A DNA stretch of 64,000 bases from Pogostemon cablin (Eukaryota; Streptophyta; Magnoliopsida; Lamiales; Lamiaceae). Both the position numbers and the translations under genes were made by a program. The notes under the pieces are model-generated. The model worked only from the letters and a program-made list of their open reading frames with translations, made no database searches and was not told the origin of the DNA. The stretch covers positions 25,258,927 to 25,322,926 of the forward strand of contig CM042987.1 in the NCBI GenBank assembly GCA_023678885.1. The letters run 5' to 3'. Shown piece by piece: positions 1 through 10,208 of this stretch (positions within the stretch are counted from its first letter, which is position 1; each line of letters begins with the position of its first letter).

Positions 1-1420
1 TTTTATTCTTGCATGACCGCTTCCAATGGCTTTTACGCCATTTAGAGGTTCAACAAGCATCCAGACCTAATTTAAAATCCATCGATTCTATTTTAATATT
101 TATTGCACTTACTAAGATTCCGCATTTTAATTTTGTAGTACAACGTCGTATCCCTGGGATAATACCATGTTTACTAAGGATCAAGTCTTACGACTTTCCC
201 AAAACATGTATCTCACGGGTTGTCGAATAATACTCCCACTGCGACAAGGCACTACATGTAATTGTGTATCAGACGTGACACGCATTGCAGTTTACCTTGT
301 GGTATATCCTCTTGTACACTTAGTACTTATACTTTGTGTTTTCTTCTCACTACCTTTAGAACAACTCATACATGGGTTTGTGATTTATTACATAGTCCCT
401 TTCCAAAAATCTAGTGTTTGTGTTAACAATCACCCTTCGATCTTTTAGACTAAATAAATCACTTTCATTTTTATAGCATATCCCACAAACAGACAAACAT
501 TCAAATGAATTACTGTTTCTAGGGCTTATCCATAAAATGAATTAAGTAATTCCAAATAATTCATCATCTATCTAATCACTACCATAAGAGTCTTATTCCT
601 TCTATCCACCACACCATTCAGCTGGAGCATGCCCGGTGTAGACCACTTGAGATTTAATCTCAACCTCTGATTAATAGTTCCTAATTATCCTAAGAGGTAC
701 TCGTAATGACGATTAAATCGTCATTACTTGATATATTTTCCATGATGCTTTACTGTACCAACCTTGTAATTCTTGAATAAATCAAATAATTTAGACATGC
801 AGTGCATCAAATAAATATATCGGTATCTAGAATAATCTTCGATTATTCATAACCACCTCTCGCCTAGATAATATTAGGCCCGCTTGAATCAGAATGAACC
901 AATTCCAACATATATATCTTTGGCTCTACACCCCTTTACCTTGAAAAGGTAATTAATCATTTTTACTTCCAAGTAAGACTCGCAAGTCCGATAGTTTCCA
1001 CTTCAGATAAACCTTACGGTCCATCTGCTATCAACTTTTGAGTCCTACTCAAGTAAAATGATCTAGTCTTAGACGCCAAATGCATGTTTAGTTCATCTCA
1101 GAATGTTACTTTCTCTTACTAAGATCAGAAGATGCATTATTAATTACTATTTGTTGCATCTGTGGAATATACATGATTTAAGAGTATACAAATTGTCCAT
1201 CAACGTACCATAACAGATTACGACTCTATCCTTCATTATAATGACCATGTCATTTAAATGAAATGGAGTATCCATCTATTAATGCATAGAAACCGAAATC
1301 AAATTCTTTCTATGAAAACGTAAGTAAAGACAATTTTACAAAATCAAACGTTTATTCATATCGTAAGATAAATAAACAACTCCCACTGCAATGGCCACTA
1401 GTCTTGTAGTTTTACCCATG
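1..1420 (-). pseudogene. Copia-1 pol remnant (protease end, pre-integrase, integrase, start of reverse transcriptase)
   Basis: Translating the minus strand in shifting frames gives Ty1/copia pol fragments in order. Near 1400 there is a fragment that may be the end of the protease region. At about 950-1150 lies the pre-integrase domain with the family's W-H motif next to a TAA stop (complement of 1088-1090). At 700-950 is the start of the integrase core (ELVHSD, GGYE). At 380-450 are N-T-R-F-L-E-R and Y-V-type integrase C-terminal residues, and at 1-60 the first RT residues (G-V-K-A-I-G). Frames break repeatedly; one break is a small deletion right after GGYE that Copia-2 shares. This polyprotein would normally process, integrate and reverse-transcribe element RNA. 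It cannot be functional here. Confidence 0.8.
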
Positions 1421-2392
1421 TCATAACAATCTTATCCTCACTTAGTAATGAACATTCAGTGATTCCAGTATCTACACACTTCGTGTCAGTAGATGCCATC
1501 ACTAATCATGTTTAAACAACTAGTAAGTAAGATTCTATCCTTGTTCACTCCTTTTATGAAATTGAATTTTCTTTACCACATGTTTTGTCAGAAGTTTCCC
1601 ACTATATACAACCTCTTGTAATTCATGAGAAACTTACTCAAAACATCTAGGCAATTATGAAGAATAAAATTGACTTAGGTTTCCCCTTCAACTTCTATTC
1701 CATGTATTTCCAATTCATTCATCAAATTCAATCATGACCTACCGCCTTTTAAATTACTCAAGTATCCGAAGAGTTACATGAGACCATCATATTTCTATGA
1801 ACCTCTCATCTCTTCACTAGAGACTTTAATAGGCATCATGAGACGTCCTTTGTGAGAACACACATGTATTTTCTTAAGCAGTAAAATTCGAAACCAAGAT
1901 TCTTTTCTAATCATCTAATTTGGACAAGTAAATATAATTTCTTTTAGTTAATAATAAGTGAGATAAAACCATTTGAAAATCAGAGAATCACAAATAAATA
2001 TACCGATCAAAACTTCGAATTTTATCCTTTTATATTGATTCCCTCAAAACAATATAAAAATAAAATTCACCGACATCTCAAGCACCGTGAGTCTGCAAGC
2101 CACGATAGTGTGGACGTTTACAAACCCGAACATTTACAAGAGAAGGTTTTACCCATTAATTTCATTTGTCAACCTAACTTTATGACAAAATAATTAATAG
2201 TCGGTTCCTCTTTAGCCATGCAAATAAAAGCAGTGACTCCGATGGGGAGGATACTTATTATTTACACCTAAGTGTACACCATTATTTGACTCCAAGTCCG
2301 CGGCCCAAGCTTATGTGCCTTACAGATGGAGAAGTACACACGCGCTCGGATAACTTCCTACAGTCATCAATTATAAGTCTGTACAGTGATCC

Positions 2393-2449
2393 GCACATGA
2401 ACTCATCCGATAGGGAGGAAGGTCTATGCCAACGCGTAAGTTCATATGC
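2393..2449 (-). promoter_or_regulatory. Copia leader stem-loop 1 (Copia-1 copy)
   Basis: An 11-bp stem is formed by 2393-2403 (GCACATGAACT) and 2439-2449 (AGTTCATATGC), enclosing a 35-nt loop that contains CATCCGATAGGGAGGAAGG and GCCAACGCG. Read as element-sense (minus-strand) RNA, the only non-Watson-Crick pair is a U-G wobble. The same hairpin exists in Copia-2 at 61135-61193 with a different wobble position. The role is unknown; packaging or dimerisation of element RNA is a possible inference. Confidence 0.55.
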
Positions 2450-2497
2450 ATCACATTACAAACATAATTATTTAAAGAAGTCTGTCCCAGCAATCCA

Positions 2498-2554
2498 TGA
2501 ATAAACTCATCCGATGGGGAGGAAGGCTCTAATGCCGACGCGCAAGTTTATTCA
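2498..2554 (-). promoter_or_regulatory. Copia leader stem-loop 2 (Copia-1 copy)
   Basis: A perfect 10-bp stem is formed by TGAATAAACT (2498-2507) and AGTTTATTCA (2545-2554). Its 37-nt loop has the same core as stem-loop 1 (CATCCGATGGGGAGGAAGG, then GCCGACGCG). It lies about 100 bp from stem-loop 1, so the two look like a tandem duplication of one structured unit. The Copia-2 copy is at 61242-61298. Confidence 0.55.
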
Positions 2555-3041
2555 CATTGCTAACAAACTAATAATGGAGGCCGCGGGAATTTTTACCAAT
2601 CCCCTCTCCCACTTAGTTATTCAACACCGAGGGTTTTTACATGCATATAATATTTAAAAATAAAATACGCAACCTAGCATGCTCATACTTCCAAATATAT
2701 AACAATAATTGACCAATAAAACAATTATAGCAGTTATATATAAGGAAATAAATTGCAAAAAATAAGTTGACTTGATCAACACTCCAACATACATGCATAT
2801 AATATACCAAATATAATACGCAATCTAGCATGCTTCTATTTAAGGCAATAAATCATAGAGAATCATGCATACATATATAACAATAATCAATTAATAAATC
2901 AATTATAACAGTTATATAACAGTGAATTCGATTGTTCGCCACCAATCACGAATGCGGACAACTGCGATGGGGATCGACCTCCCCGCAGCTTGCTCCACCA
3001 CTCTGGCATCCTGCCCGATCATATTGTGAAGACTCACGCGG

Positions 3042-3639
3042 AACCTGATGCAGACCAGTCGAACTTGATGCAAACCCGCTCGAACCTGGTGCAGAGTCGA
3101 TCAAACCTGATGCAGACCAATCGAACCTGATGTAAATTCGCTCGAACCTGGTGCAGCATTGATCGAACCTGATGCAGACCAATCAAACCTGATGCAAATC
3201 CGCTCGAACCTGGTGCATCATCGATCGAACCTGATGCAGACCAATCGAACCTGATGCAAATCCGTTCAAACCTGGTGCAGCATCGATCGAACCTGATGCA
3301 GACCAATCGAACCTGATGCAAATCCGTTCGAACCTGGTGCAGCATCGATAGAACCTGATGTAGACCAATCAAACCTGATGCAAATCTGCTCGAACCTGGT
3401 GCAACATCGATCGAACCTGATACAGACCAATCGAACCTGATGCAAATCCGCTCGAACCTGGTGTAGCATCGATCGAACCTGATGCAGACCAATCGAACCT
3501 GATGCAAATCTGCTCGAACCTGGTGCAGCATCGATCGAACCTGATGCAGACCAATCAAACCTGATGCAAATCCGCTCGAACCTGGTGTAGCATCGATCGA
3601 ACCTGATGCAGACCAATCGAACCTGATGCAAATCCGCTC
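3042..3639 (-). repeat. 62-bp minisatellite in the Copia-1 leader
   Basis: The CGAACCTGGTG landmark recurs at 3081, 3143, 3205, 3267, 3329, 3391, 3453, 3515 and 3577, exactly 62 bp apart each time, giving about 9.5 units without indels. Each unit is three diverged sub-units of 20, 21 and 21 bp, each starting TCGAACCTG or a close variant. Because 62 is not a multiple of three and the unit has almost no minus-strand stops, long open frames cycle through it. They are a by-product of the repeat. Copia-2 has no such array. Confidence 0.9.
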
Positions 3640-4253
3640 GTCCAAGGGCCTACTTGCACGGAACCAAGTTCAGCCCAACGCGCAACATCAAACTACACCA
3701 ACTATCGTTCAGGGTTCGCAATTTTAGGAACATGGGAATCCAATCTCCACCGTCCAGAATCTATGCCTGTGAGTTTTGAACATGCTGTCCAAATTACAGG
3801 TCGATCCAACGGTTAGATTGTGAGAAACAGCTATTTTTCCTCGACTGCGCAGAGCAGAATTGCCCAAAAAACTGCTTCTGTTTTCGGCATATTCCCGACA
3901 ACACAAAGCTCTAAATACGATCTTCACCGTTCAGAATGTACATCCACAAAATCCGAACGTGATCACCAAAATTCAGCCTGATCCGACGGTTGAAACTCTG
4001 GTAATTGCCTCTGCAATATCACTGCGCTGGATTTTCTCTCAATTTCTTCATTCCATGTGAAATTGACGAACAGTTTTCGTCTAATCCTCTCACACACAAC
4101 CATCAACGAACAGATATGACATAGGGTATATTTCACATAGGGATATTCATGGTTTGCGCAGTAAAACCAAAACCCTAAACATGCGATCCTAATTTCGAAA
4201 AATTAATCACATAAACCCTAGTCTAACGTGTCACGCTTCACCACGAAACCGAA
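3640..4253 (-). other. Copia-1 leader next to the primer site
   Basis: Non-coding leader between the minisatellite and the primer site. It contains a diverged direct repeat built around CACCGTCCAGAAT (about 3748-3815) and CACCGTTCAGAAT (about 3925-3990), each followed by a GATCC-ACGGTT segment. The last 60 bases before the primer site match the equivalent part of Copia-2 (62970-63029); the rest does not. Confidence 0.5.
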
Positions 4254-4265
4254 GCTCTGATACCA
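4254..4265 (-). other. Primer binding site, initiator tRNA-Met
   Basis: The complement reads TGGTATCAGAGC, the standard plant LTR-element sequence that pairs with the 3' end of initiator tRNA-Met to prime minus-strand DNA synthesis. It lies two bases inside the 5' LTR and fixes the element's orientation. Confidence 0.95.
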
Positions 4266-4729
4266 ATTGTTGGCTTTTGGATCGTTTGGTTAATGTGACC
4301 CGTTAGGATACATACGTTTCTAACACAGCGGAAGCAATAAATCATAGAAACGATTACCGTTCACCAGGGTATGTTGATGAAGGTTAATTCTCGCAGGCAG
4401 CCTGCGCAGTCTCACGAGAATGGCCATAACTTCCTTGTCTTATATCGGAATTGAGTGATCTTTGCGTTCAGACGATCAACTCTTCGACGGCGTTCCGTCA
4501 GTATATTGATCATCAAATTCTGAGCAATGTATGAATTTATACAAATATTGCAAGATCGCGGACAGCAGCAGCAAACTACCTTCTGATCTTCTGCTGTATG
4601 TCCCAAGTCCAATCTCGACGTCGTGTGGGCGACGATCTACGAGACCTCCTCAATCTGCTCTCAACCCTCATCACACGTGAATAATCAGTTAGATTAGATT
4701 AGATTAGGGTTTCAGATAAGTTGAGGTGA

Positions 4730-4815
4730 CTTATATACATGGGCTACAGCAGGGACCAGGAGGAGAAATTGGGTTGGGCCTCCATTGGGCTTAAGTATCC
4801 AAGCTTAGCCCAAAG
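4730..4815 (-). promoter_or_regulatory. Predicted LTR promoter with TATA box and TGGGCY motifs
   Basis: On the minus strand TATATAAG (4730-4737) lies just downstream of AGCCCA and of GGCCCA/GCCCAA motifs at about 4740-4812, that is TGGGCC/TGGGCT read on the + strand. TGGGCY is the site II element that TCP-family factors bind in many plant promoters. The TATA context (GTAGCCCATATATA-like) recurs at 30281-30290 and, diverged, at 56405-56415 and 15178-15186. Confidence 0.5.
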
Positions 4816-5461
4816 CTTATACTTAAGTCCAATAATAATAATATATTCCACTAAAATATTATTATTGCACTACCGTACCAATCCCAAAATTACGTTTTGG
4901 GCTCCTTCTTATTATGAACCCGTTAGTCTCCCCATGTTTAAGATATACAATGTCCATTAATTAATTAAGTTACTGACAACCCAATTAATTAATATCTCAT
5001 CCAAGAGTAGTACCACTCAACCTCATTATCATGCCGGAATAAATTCCACCTGCAGGGTTTACATGATAATCCTTATGAGCTCCTCAAGGGGACATCATCA
5101 ACCTATGATGGACACGGATTCCTTCTACAATCAACTGCACACCATAGAGACAGCACTACTTCCCAACTCATCGAGTTTGTTGATTTAATTACATGTAAAT
5201 CTCACCCATTGATGAATCAAAGAAATACATACTGCCCTACGTGTCGAGGTTATTGTATAGGGATTAAGAGCACGAACTTCCATAATAACTGAGATCAAGT
5301 TCTCCTATAAGTCAGTATAAGTCGAACGATCTCAAGCGGTCCTGCTCAATACACACAAGTGCACTAATGTGATTCTATAGCCAAGACAAGCTAATACCAA
5401 ACCACACTACAACCATCCCGATAGAGAGTCCCTGTCTATCTCGGTTGTGAGCATCTGTTTA

Positions 5462-5533
5462 TACTTTATAAGGAAACTGATAATATGATCTTCCGCGTGT
5501 TGTCGCACAACATATTATCTACAGTATAAAGTA
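5462..5533. repeat. Conserved long inverted repeat in copia LTR
   Basis: TACTTTATA (5462-5470) faces TATAAAGTA (5525-5533). Inside, ATAATATG (5480-5487) faces CATATTAT (5511-5518), and TGTTGTCGCACAACA forms the tip. The outer arms are kept in the other LTRs: 15907-15915/15969-15977, 29486-29494/29549-29557, 57135-57143/57197-57205. It may shape LTR RNA, but its role is not known. Confidence 0.6.
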
Positions 5534-5663
5534 AGTGGACTATTGCATCGAACATATAAATAAATTATAAGATGCAATCATTTGATCATATGATTCTCAT
5601 TTCAAATTAATTGTTACAATATTGTTCATACAAAAAGCTAGACTTTTAGTATACAATCCAACA

Positions 5664-6386
5664 ACTGTGACAGGCTCGGATTGACTCTCGACGGAGAGAT
5701 CAGTTCGAGGAGGATATTGACTACTCACGCGTCTTTGATGTGATAACATCTTGTTTGAACTAATTGTGTATTTGTAAATGCGTTCACAGGTTGTATTTTA
5801 ATTAAGTTGTATATTAAGTAAACACAAAAAAGTGGATGTGGAATGAAATATTGGATATTTTGTTATGAACCGCTAGCGGGAGTACATGCTTCGTATAAGG
5901 GTTGGGGTGACCGGCTTATCACCTCACTGAGCTAGTGGTTTTGCTCACCTCCATCATTCTTTCCTTTTTAGGCTGTTGATATCGTTTTGGTTGGAGGTTT
6001 GCCTATCGTTTGCTCGTCATCCAATCAGTGTTTTGGGTACTTTCTCTTTTATGTAAATTGACGGATTCATTGGCGAGATTGTATAGTTTATATTTGGTGA
6101 CCCCCATGATGTTCTTTTTGTACCTTCGCGATGTTATATCATTCATGTATATTTTATTTAAACTAAGTTACATCGTTGTATTTTTGTACCTTTGTAAATC
6201 CTTGTTGATACTTTATGAGATGATGTCCTCGGGTTGTACCCGTTGTTATCAGTTGTTCAGTTCTACAGGTACTTGATAGCAAGCCTTACGTTTTCTATAA
6301 ACTTTGTGGAGTGGAGTGCACCCATTCCGCAAAATTTATGGTTAACGTGGTTGTTGTCGCGTTCTGTCTGGGGTCGGGGCGTGACA
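5664..6386 (+). repeat. Gypsy-1 5' LTR, distal part only
   Basis: Matches 13448-14170 of the 3' LTR with scattered substitutions and ends in the same GGGGCGTGACA. The first about 1.9 kb of this LTR are absent here because Copia-1 is inserted at 5663/5664. Confidence 0.9.
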
Positions 6387-6393
6387 ACTTTCT

Positions 6394-6405
6394 TGGTATC
6401 AGAGC
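6394..6405 (+). other. Gypsy-1 primer binding site, initiator tRNA-Met
   Basis: TGGTATCAGAGC seven bases after the 5' LTR. The same spacing is seen in Gypsy-2. Confidence 0.95.
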
Positions 6406-6533
6406 CTGGTTTTATGATTCTCATTCTTTTTGAGTCGAGCCAATGGGTCAAACTTGTTTCTATGTCATCCTAAGGTATCGTATTGCCTTGATGTTGACCT
6501 TGCATTTTCTTTCCTTTCTTCCTTTCAGTCATT

Positions 6534-7973
6534 ATGGCACCTCCAGTTCGTTGTCGAGGTCGAGGTCGAGGACACGCTCCTCGTGATCCTCTGAGTCCTC
6601 TACTCTCTTCTATTCCTCGTGGACCTCGAGGACATGTTTCTTCTGATCATGCCGTTCCTCCGACGATTACGGACCCTATCAATTCTGATCATAGGGTGCC
6701 GGTTTCTCAGGTAGAGCAACCACGGGCCCAGTTGCGGGTTGAGCACATGATGACACCGGAGCAGTACCAATTGTATTATGATCACATTCGAATACATGGT
6801 GTTCCACCACCTACAACGGCTCATACGACTACGACTGTCACTGAAGAGGTTCTTCGTGCTAATGAACCGATTCGACCTACAACTAATGTACCAATTTTTA
6901 CTCCAGAAATGGCTTTAGGAGGTTCTACTTCTCGAGGTGCACTTTTTATACCTGATTTGGTGAAAGCAGTTGAAAACATGGGGAATTTGAAATTTAACGG
7001 TGCAAGAGATGCTTCTAAGCGGGGGCATGATTAAAGGAGATTACAGAGACCTTTGACACCTTGATGATTGAAGAATGTTATCGTGTGGTCATTGCGACCA
7101 AGCTGTTAGGCCCAGATGCACGACGATGGTGGCAGAATCTAAAAGAGACATCTTCGATTACTATTACGTGGGCTATCTTTGTGGAACGATTCAAAGATCG
7201 ATACTTTCTCAGTACATCAAGAATCAGAAGAGAAAGGAGTTCTTCAATCTCTTTCAAGGAATTATGTCGGTCGTGGAGTACGAAAGCAAATTTTTGGAAT
7301 TACGAGAATTTGCTCCTGAGTCATATACGATGAGAGACTTATGCAAGAGATTTGAAATGATCTTAATTTAAACATTCAAGATCGCATTAAATCCAGAGAC
7401 AAGTACGAGAGTCTTGACGATCTCGTAGAAGAAGCCCTGAGGGTAGAAAGTTTAGTTCAGGCGAGACATAAGCTTGCAGAACGATCTCAAAAGAAAAGGC
7501 AAGGGAGCGCATTTCCAGGAAATGCATCGAAAGTGTATAGGGGTGTGGGATCTTCGCGTGGCGCACCAAGTTCGGTATCTATTAGTTTTCCTCAACTTGG
7601 GGAGCAGCTTAGTAGAGGCGGGAGCAATGTCTCGGGATCGGTTGGTGAAAATCGCAAGTGCCAGAATTACTTAAAATATCACGACGGCCCTTGTAAGGCT
7701 CCTCAAGTATGTTTTCAATGTCGACAGCCGGGGCATATGCGAAGTTCTTGTCCTTAGCTTATGGGAGCGAGCAGTCAGGGTTCTGGTCAGCTTCGTGGTA
7801 AACTTACATATTCTACACCCAGAGATACTCGATCTGCAGTTACCAGAGTGCCCGATGCCTCAAGCGGCCCTAGTACTCAATCACCTATGCAAGGAAGGAA
7901 GCAAACTAGAGTATTTCATATTTCCCAGGAAGAGGCTCGCTCAGATCCGAAGGTTGTGACAGGTAATTTATAA
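6534..7973 (+). pseudogene. Gypsy-1 gag
   Basis: Starts at ATG 6534 with a basic RGRGRG tract at residues 5-10. The capsid-like core lies at about 6900-7480 (W-W-Q-N-L near 7130, F-x-x-R-Y near 7195). A CX2CX4HX4C zinc knuckle (C-F-Q-C ... G-H ... C) is encoded at 7710-7755. Gag would form the virus-like particle that packages element RNA. Compared with Gypsy-2, single-base losses break the frame near 7015 and 7208, another shift falls near 7353, and a Gln codon has become TAG at about 7755, just after the knuckle. The product is not translatable as one protein. Confidence 0.85.
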
Positions 7974-8104
7974 TCTGAGTATTTTCACATGCTAGATCTA
8001 ACCCCGCCTTGTTATGCCACTTGATTACGAATAAAACATTCGTAAGAAATTCTAGCTTTCCGAATTTTTAAATCACAATCTCACCTAATATTGCTTCTTT
8101 AGGC

Positions 8105-8590
8105 CATGTGTTTGTGGGAGACCATCAGGTCTACGCTTTATTTGACCTAGGTTCTGATAGGTCTTATATCCGAGATGATCTTACTGCGATCTTAGATTAT
8201 CCTATCTCTCATTTGTCATCTGGAATCATCGTTCATACCCCTCTTGGAGAGCGTCTAATTTGTGATTAGGTATTCCTTGGTTGTCCATTGAAGATCAAAG
8301 ATGTCATTTTAGAGGCTGAATTGATACCATTATCTTTTATTGATCTTGATGTTATTCTTGGCATGGATTGGCTTTCTTCTCATCATGCAATTCTCGATTG
8401 CCACGAGAAGCTTGTTATTTTTCGTAGACCAGGATTCTCAGAACTTATTTTTGAAGGTAAACTTCAAACGAGATCCCTCTCTTTTATTTCAATGTTGACT
8501 GTGCATAAATTAATGCGTAAGGGTTGTGAGGTATTCTTGGCATTTGTCATCGATACTTCTCTTTCTGAAACTAAACTAGATATATCCCGA
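8105..8590 (+). pseudogene. Gypsy-1 protease region
   Basis: Retroviral-type aspartic protease. The active-site region reads F-D-L-G-S at about 8140; Gypsy-2 has D-P-G-S here, so L is a local change. The downstream hydrophobic I-L-G-M-D-W motif is at about 8355. A TAG interrupts the frame at about 8267 and a frame shift follows near 8583, before RT. In an intact element it would cleave the Gag-Pol precursor. Confidence 0.8.
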
Positions 8591-8592
8591 TC

Positions 8593-9933
8593 GTGAATGA
8601 ATTTCCTGATGTCTTTCCCGAAGACTTACCAGGACAACCTCCGAATCGAGAGATTGATTTTTCCATTGACGTACTTCCTGGAATCATACCTATATCGATT
8701 ACTCTATATCGAATGTCGCCTGCTGAGCTCAAGGAACTCCAGACACAACTTGTGGAATTATTGGAGAAGGGGTTCATACGACCTAGCACATCTCCATGGG
8801 GTGCTCCAGTTCTTTTTGTCAAGAAGAAAGATGGATCACTTCACCTATGTGTCGACTACCATCAATTGAACAAGGTGACAATCAAGAACAAGTATCCTCT
8901 TCCAAGAATCGATGATCTGTTTGATCAATTGCAAAGAGCAACTGTGTTCTCAAAAATTGATTTGCGATCTGGCTATCACCAACTCAAGATTAGGGAATTT
9001 GATATCCCTAAGTCTGCTTTTCGAACCAGATACGGTCATTTTGAATTCTGTGTTATGCCTTTTGGACTCACAAATGCTCCTGCAGCTTTTATGGATCTTA
9101 TGAATCGGGTCTTTCGGCCGTACTTAGATAAGTTTGTCATCAACTTCATTGATGACATTCTTATTTATTCTAAATCGGACGACGAGCATTCTCATCATCT
9201 AAGAATTGCTTTGAATATTCTCAGAGAAAATCAGCTTTATGCTAAATTCTCAAAGTGTGAATTTTGGCTTCGTGAGGTAAGCTTTTTGGGTCATCACATT
9301 TCTAAAGAAGGAATCTACGTCGATCCAGTAAAGATTCAAGCTATACTAGATTGGGAGCGTCCAAAGAACGTGACAGAGATTCGTAGTTTTCTGGGATTAG
9401 CTGGATATTATCGACGGTTAGTCAAAGAATTTTCGTTATTGGCTTCATCTTTGACTAAATTCACTCGGAAAGGGGTAAAATTTGAATGGAGTAAAGAATG
9501 CGAGAAAGCATTTCAAGAATTGAAAAGACGACTCGTTTCAGCTCCTATTCTTGCTTTGCCAGATCCAGCGATTGGAGAATTTACCATTATTTGCGACGCC
9601 TCGAGACAAGGATTAGGATGCGTTCTCATGCAAGAAGGAAAGGTTATTTCCTATGCTTCAAGGCAATTGAAGAAGAAAGAAGAAAATTATCCTACACATG
9701 ATTTAGAGTTGGCTGCAATCGTCTTTGCATTGAAGATCTGGAGGCACTATCTGTATGGTGCAACTTGTCGGGTTTTCACTGATCACAAGATCTTAAAGTA
9801 TATCACCACGCAAAAGGAGCTCAACCTCAGGCAAAGGCGATGGATGTAGTTGATTAGTGACTATGACTTAGTCATCGATTATCATCCTGGCAAGGCGAAC
9901 ATTGTTGCAGATGCTCTGAGTAGAAAGTCTTCT
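8593..9933 (+). pseudogene. Gypsy-1 reverse transcriptase - RNase H
   Basis: The RT and most of RNase H form one open frame from 8593 to the TAG at 9847. Visible RT motifs: P-Y/L-Y-R-M at about 8705, F-V-K-K-K-D-G near 8815, D-L-R-S-G-Y-H-Q near 8960, the catalytic F-I-D-D at 9145-9156, and F-L-G-H near 9285. RNase H residues D-A-S, E-L and T-D-H lie at about 9595-9785, and the segment ends with A-D-A-L-S-R-K near 9930. The premature stop corresponds to a Glu codon in Gypsy-2. This is the best-preserved part of the element. Confidence 0.92.
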
Positions 9934-10208
9934 ACCTCACTTGCTTCGATTCAATCTTTTTATCTTCCTATGTTGGAGCAATTTAAATCTTTACACATTT
10001 CGCTCGATTGTGAAAAGTCTAATGATTCTGCCTTAATCGCCAAATTCGAAGTTAGACCTACCTTGTTCGAGCAAATTCGAGAAAGACAATCATACGATGT
10101 GCATTTACAACAGAAGATGGCGAAGCTAAATCAAGGAAAAGAAATAGAATTTCAAATTCGGGATGATGGACTTCTTACTTTTAAAAATCGTATTTGTGTT
10201 CAATCAGA

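Larger units (their letters stand above)
1421..3041 (-). other. Copia-1 gag remnant / conserved untranslated region
   Basis: This is where gag should lie between leader and protease, but no gag reading frame can be followed. From about 2030 to 2640 the sequence is nevertheless almost identical to 60778-61390 of Copia-2, closer than the pol regions are to each other. It holds repeated CCGATRGGGAGGA motifs (2239, 2407, 2511) inside two stem-loops listed separately. From 2640 to 2930 it is AT-rich with duplicated ATGCATATAATAT-type stretches. I infer cis-acting RNA function rather than coding for 2030-2640. Confidence 0.55.
1..5663 (-). mobile_element. Copia-1: Ty1/copia-family LTR retrotransposon, defective, left part outside window
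   Basis: The element reads right to left: 5' LTR (4268-5663), a primer site complementary to initiator tRNA-Met (4254-4265), a long leader, then gag/pol remnants that leave the window at position 1. It sits inside the 5' LTR of Gypsy-1: the base after its LTR (5664) matches position 13448 of Gypsy-1's other LTR. The internal DNA from 1 to about 2640 aligns by eye with 58740-61390 of Copia-2, so both belong to one family. Coding capacity is lost, with stops and frameshifts throughout pol. The 3' LTR and the second target-site copy lie left of the window, so the insertion date cannot be estimated here. Confidence 0.9.
4268..5663 (-). repeat. Copia-1 5' LTR (1396 bp)
   Basis: Bounded by TGTTGG at 4268 and CCAACA at 5663. 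The distal two thirds match the other four LTRs of this family in the window (14894-16088, 29357-30731, 56141-57332, 63044 to edge). About 300 bp near 4350-4650 are shared mainly with the LTR at 29357. It contains a TATA box with TGGGCY motifs (4730-4815) and a long inverted repeat (5462-5533). Confidence 0.9.

Noticed and set aside
3042..3639. CRISPR-like array
   Set aside because: The units are contiguous and diverge everywhere. There are no unique spacers, and the host is a plant.
2946..3645. Several overlapping minus-strand open frames of up to 203 codons
   Set aside because: They come from the 62-bp minisatellite, whose unit has almost no stops in any minus frame. The product is an out-of-frame repeat with no family similarity and no conserved start.
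6010..6276. Hydrophobic 88-codon frame repeated in the gypsy LTRs (also 13794-14060, 45300-45497, 52703-52900)
   Set aside because: It recurs only because LTRs are copies of each other; length and end differ between copies and the sequence is T-rich. No evidence of translation.
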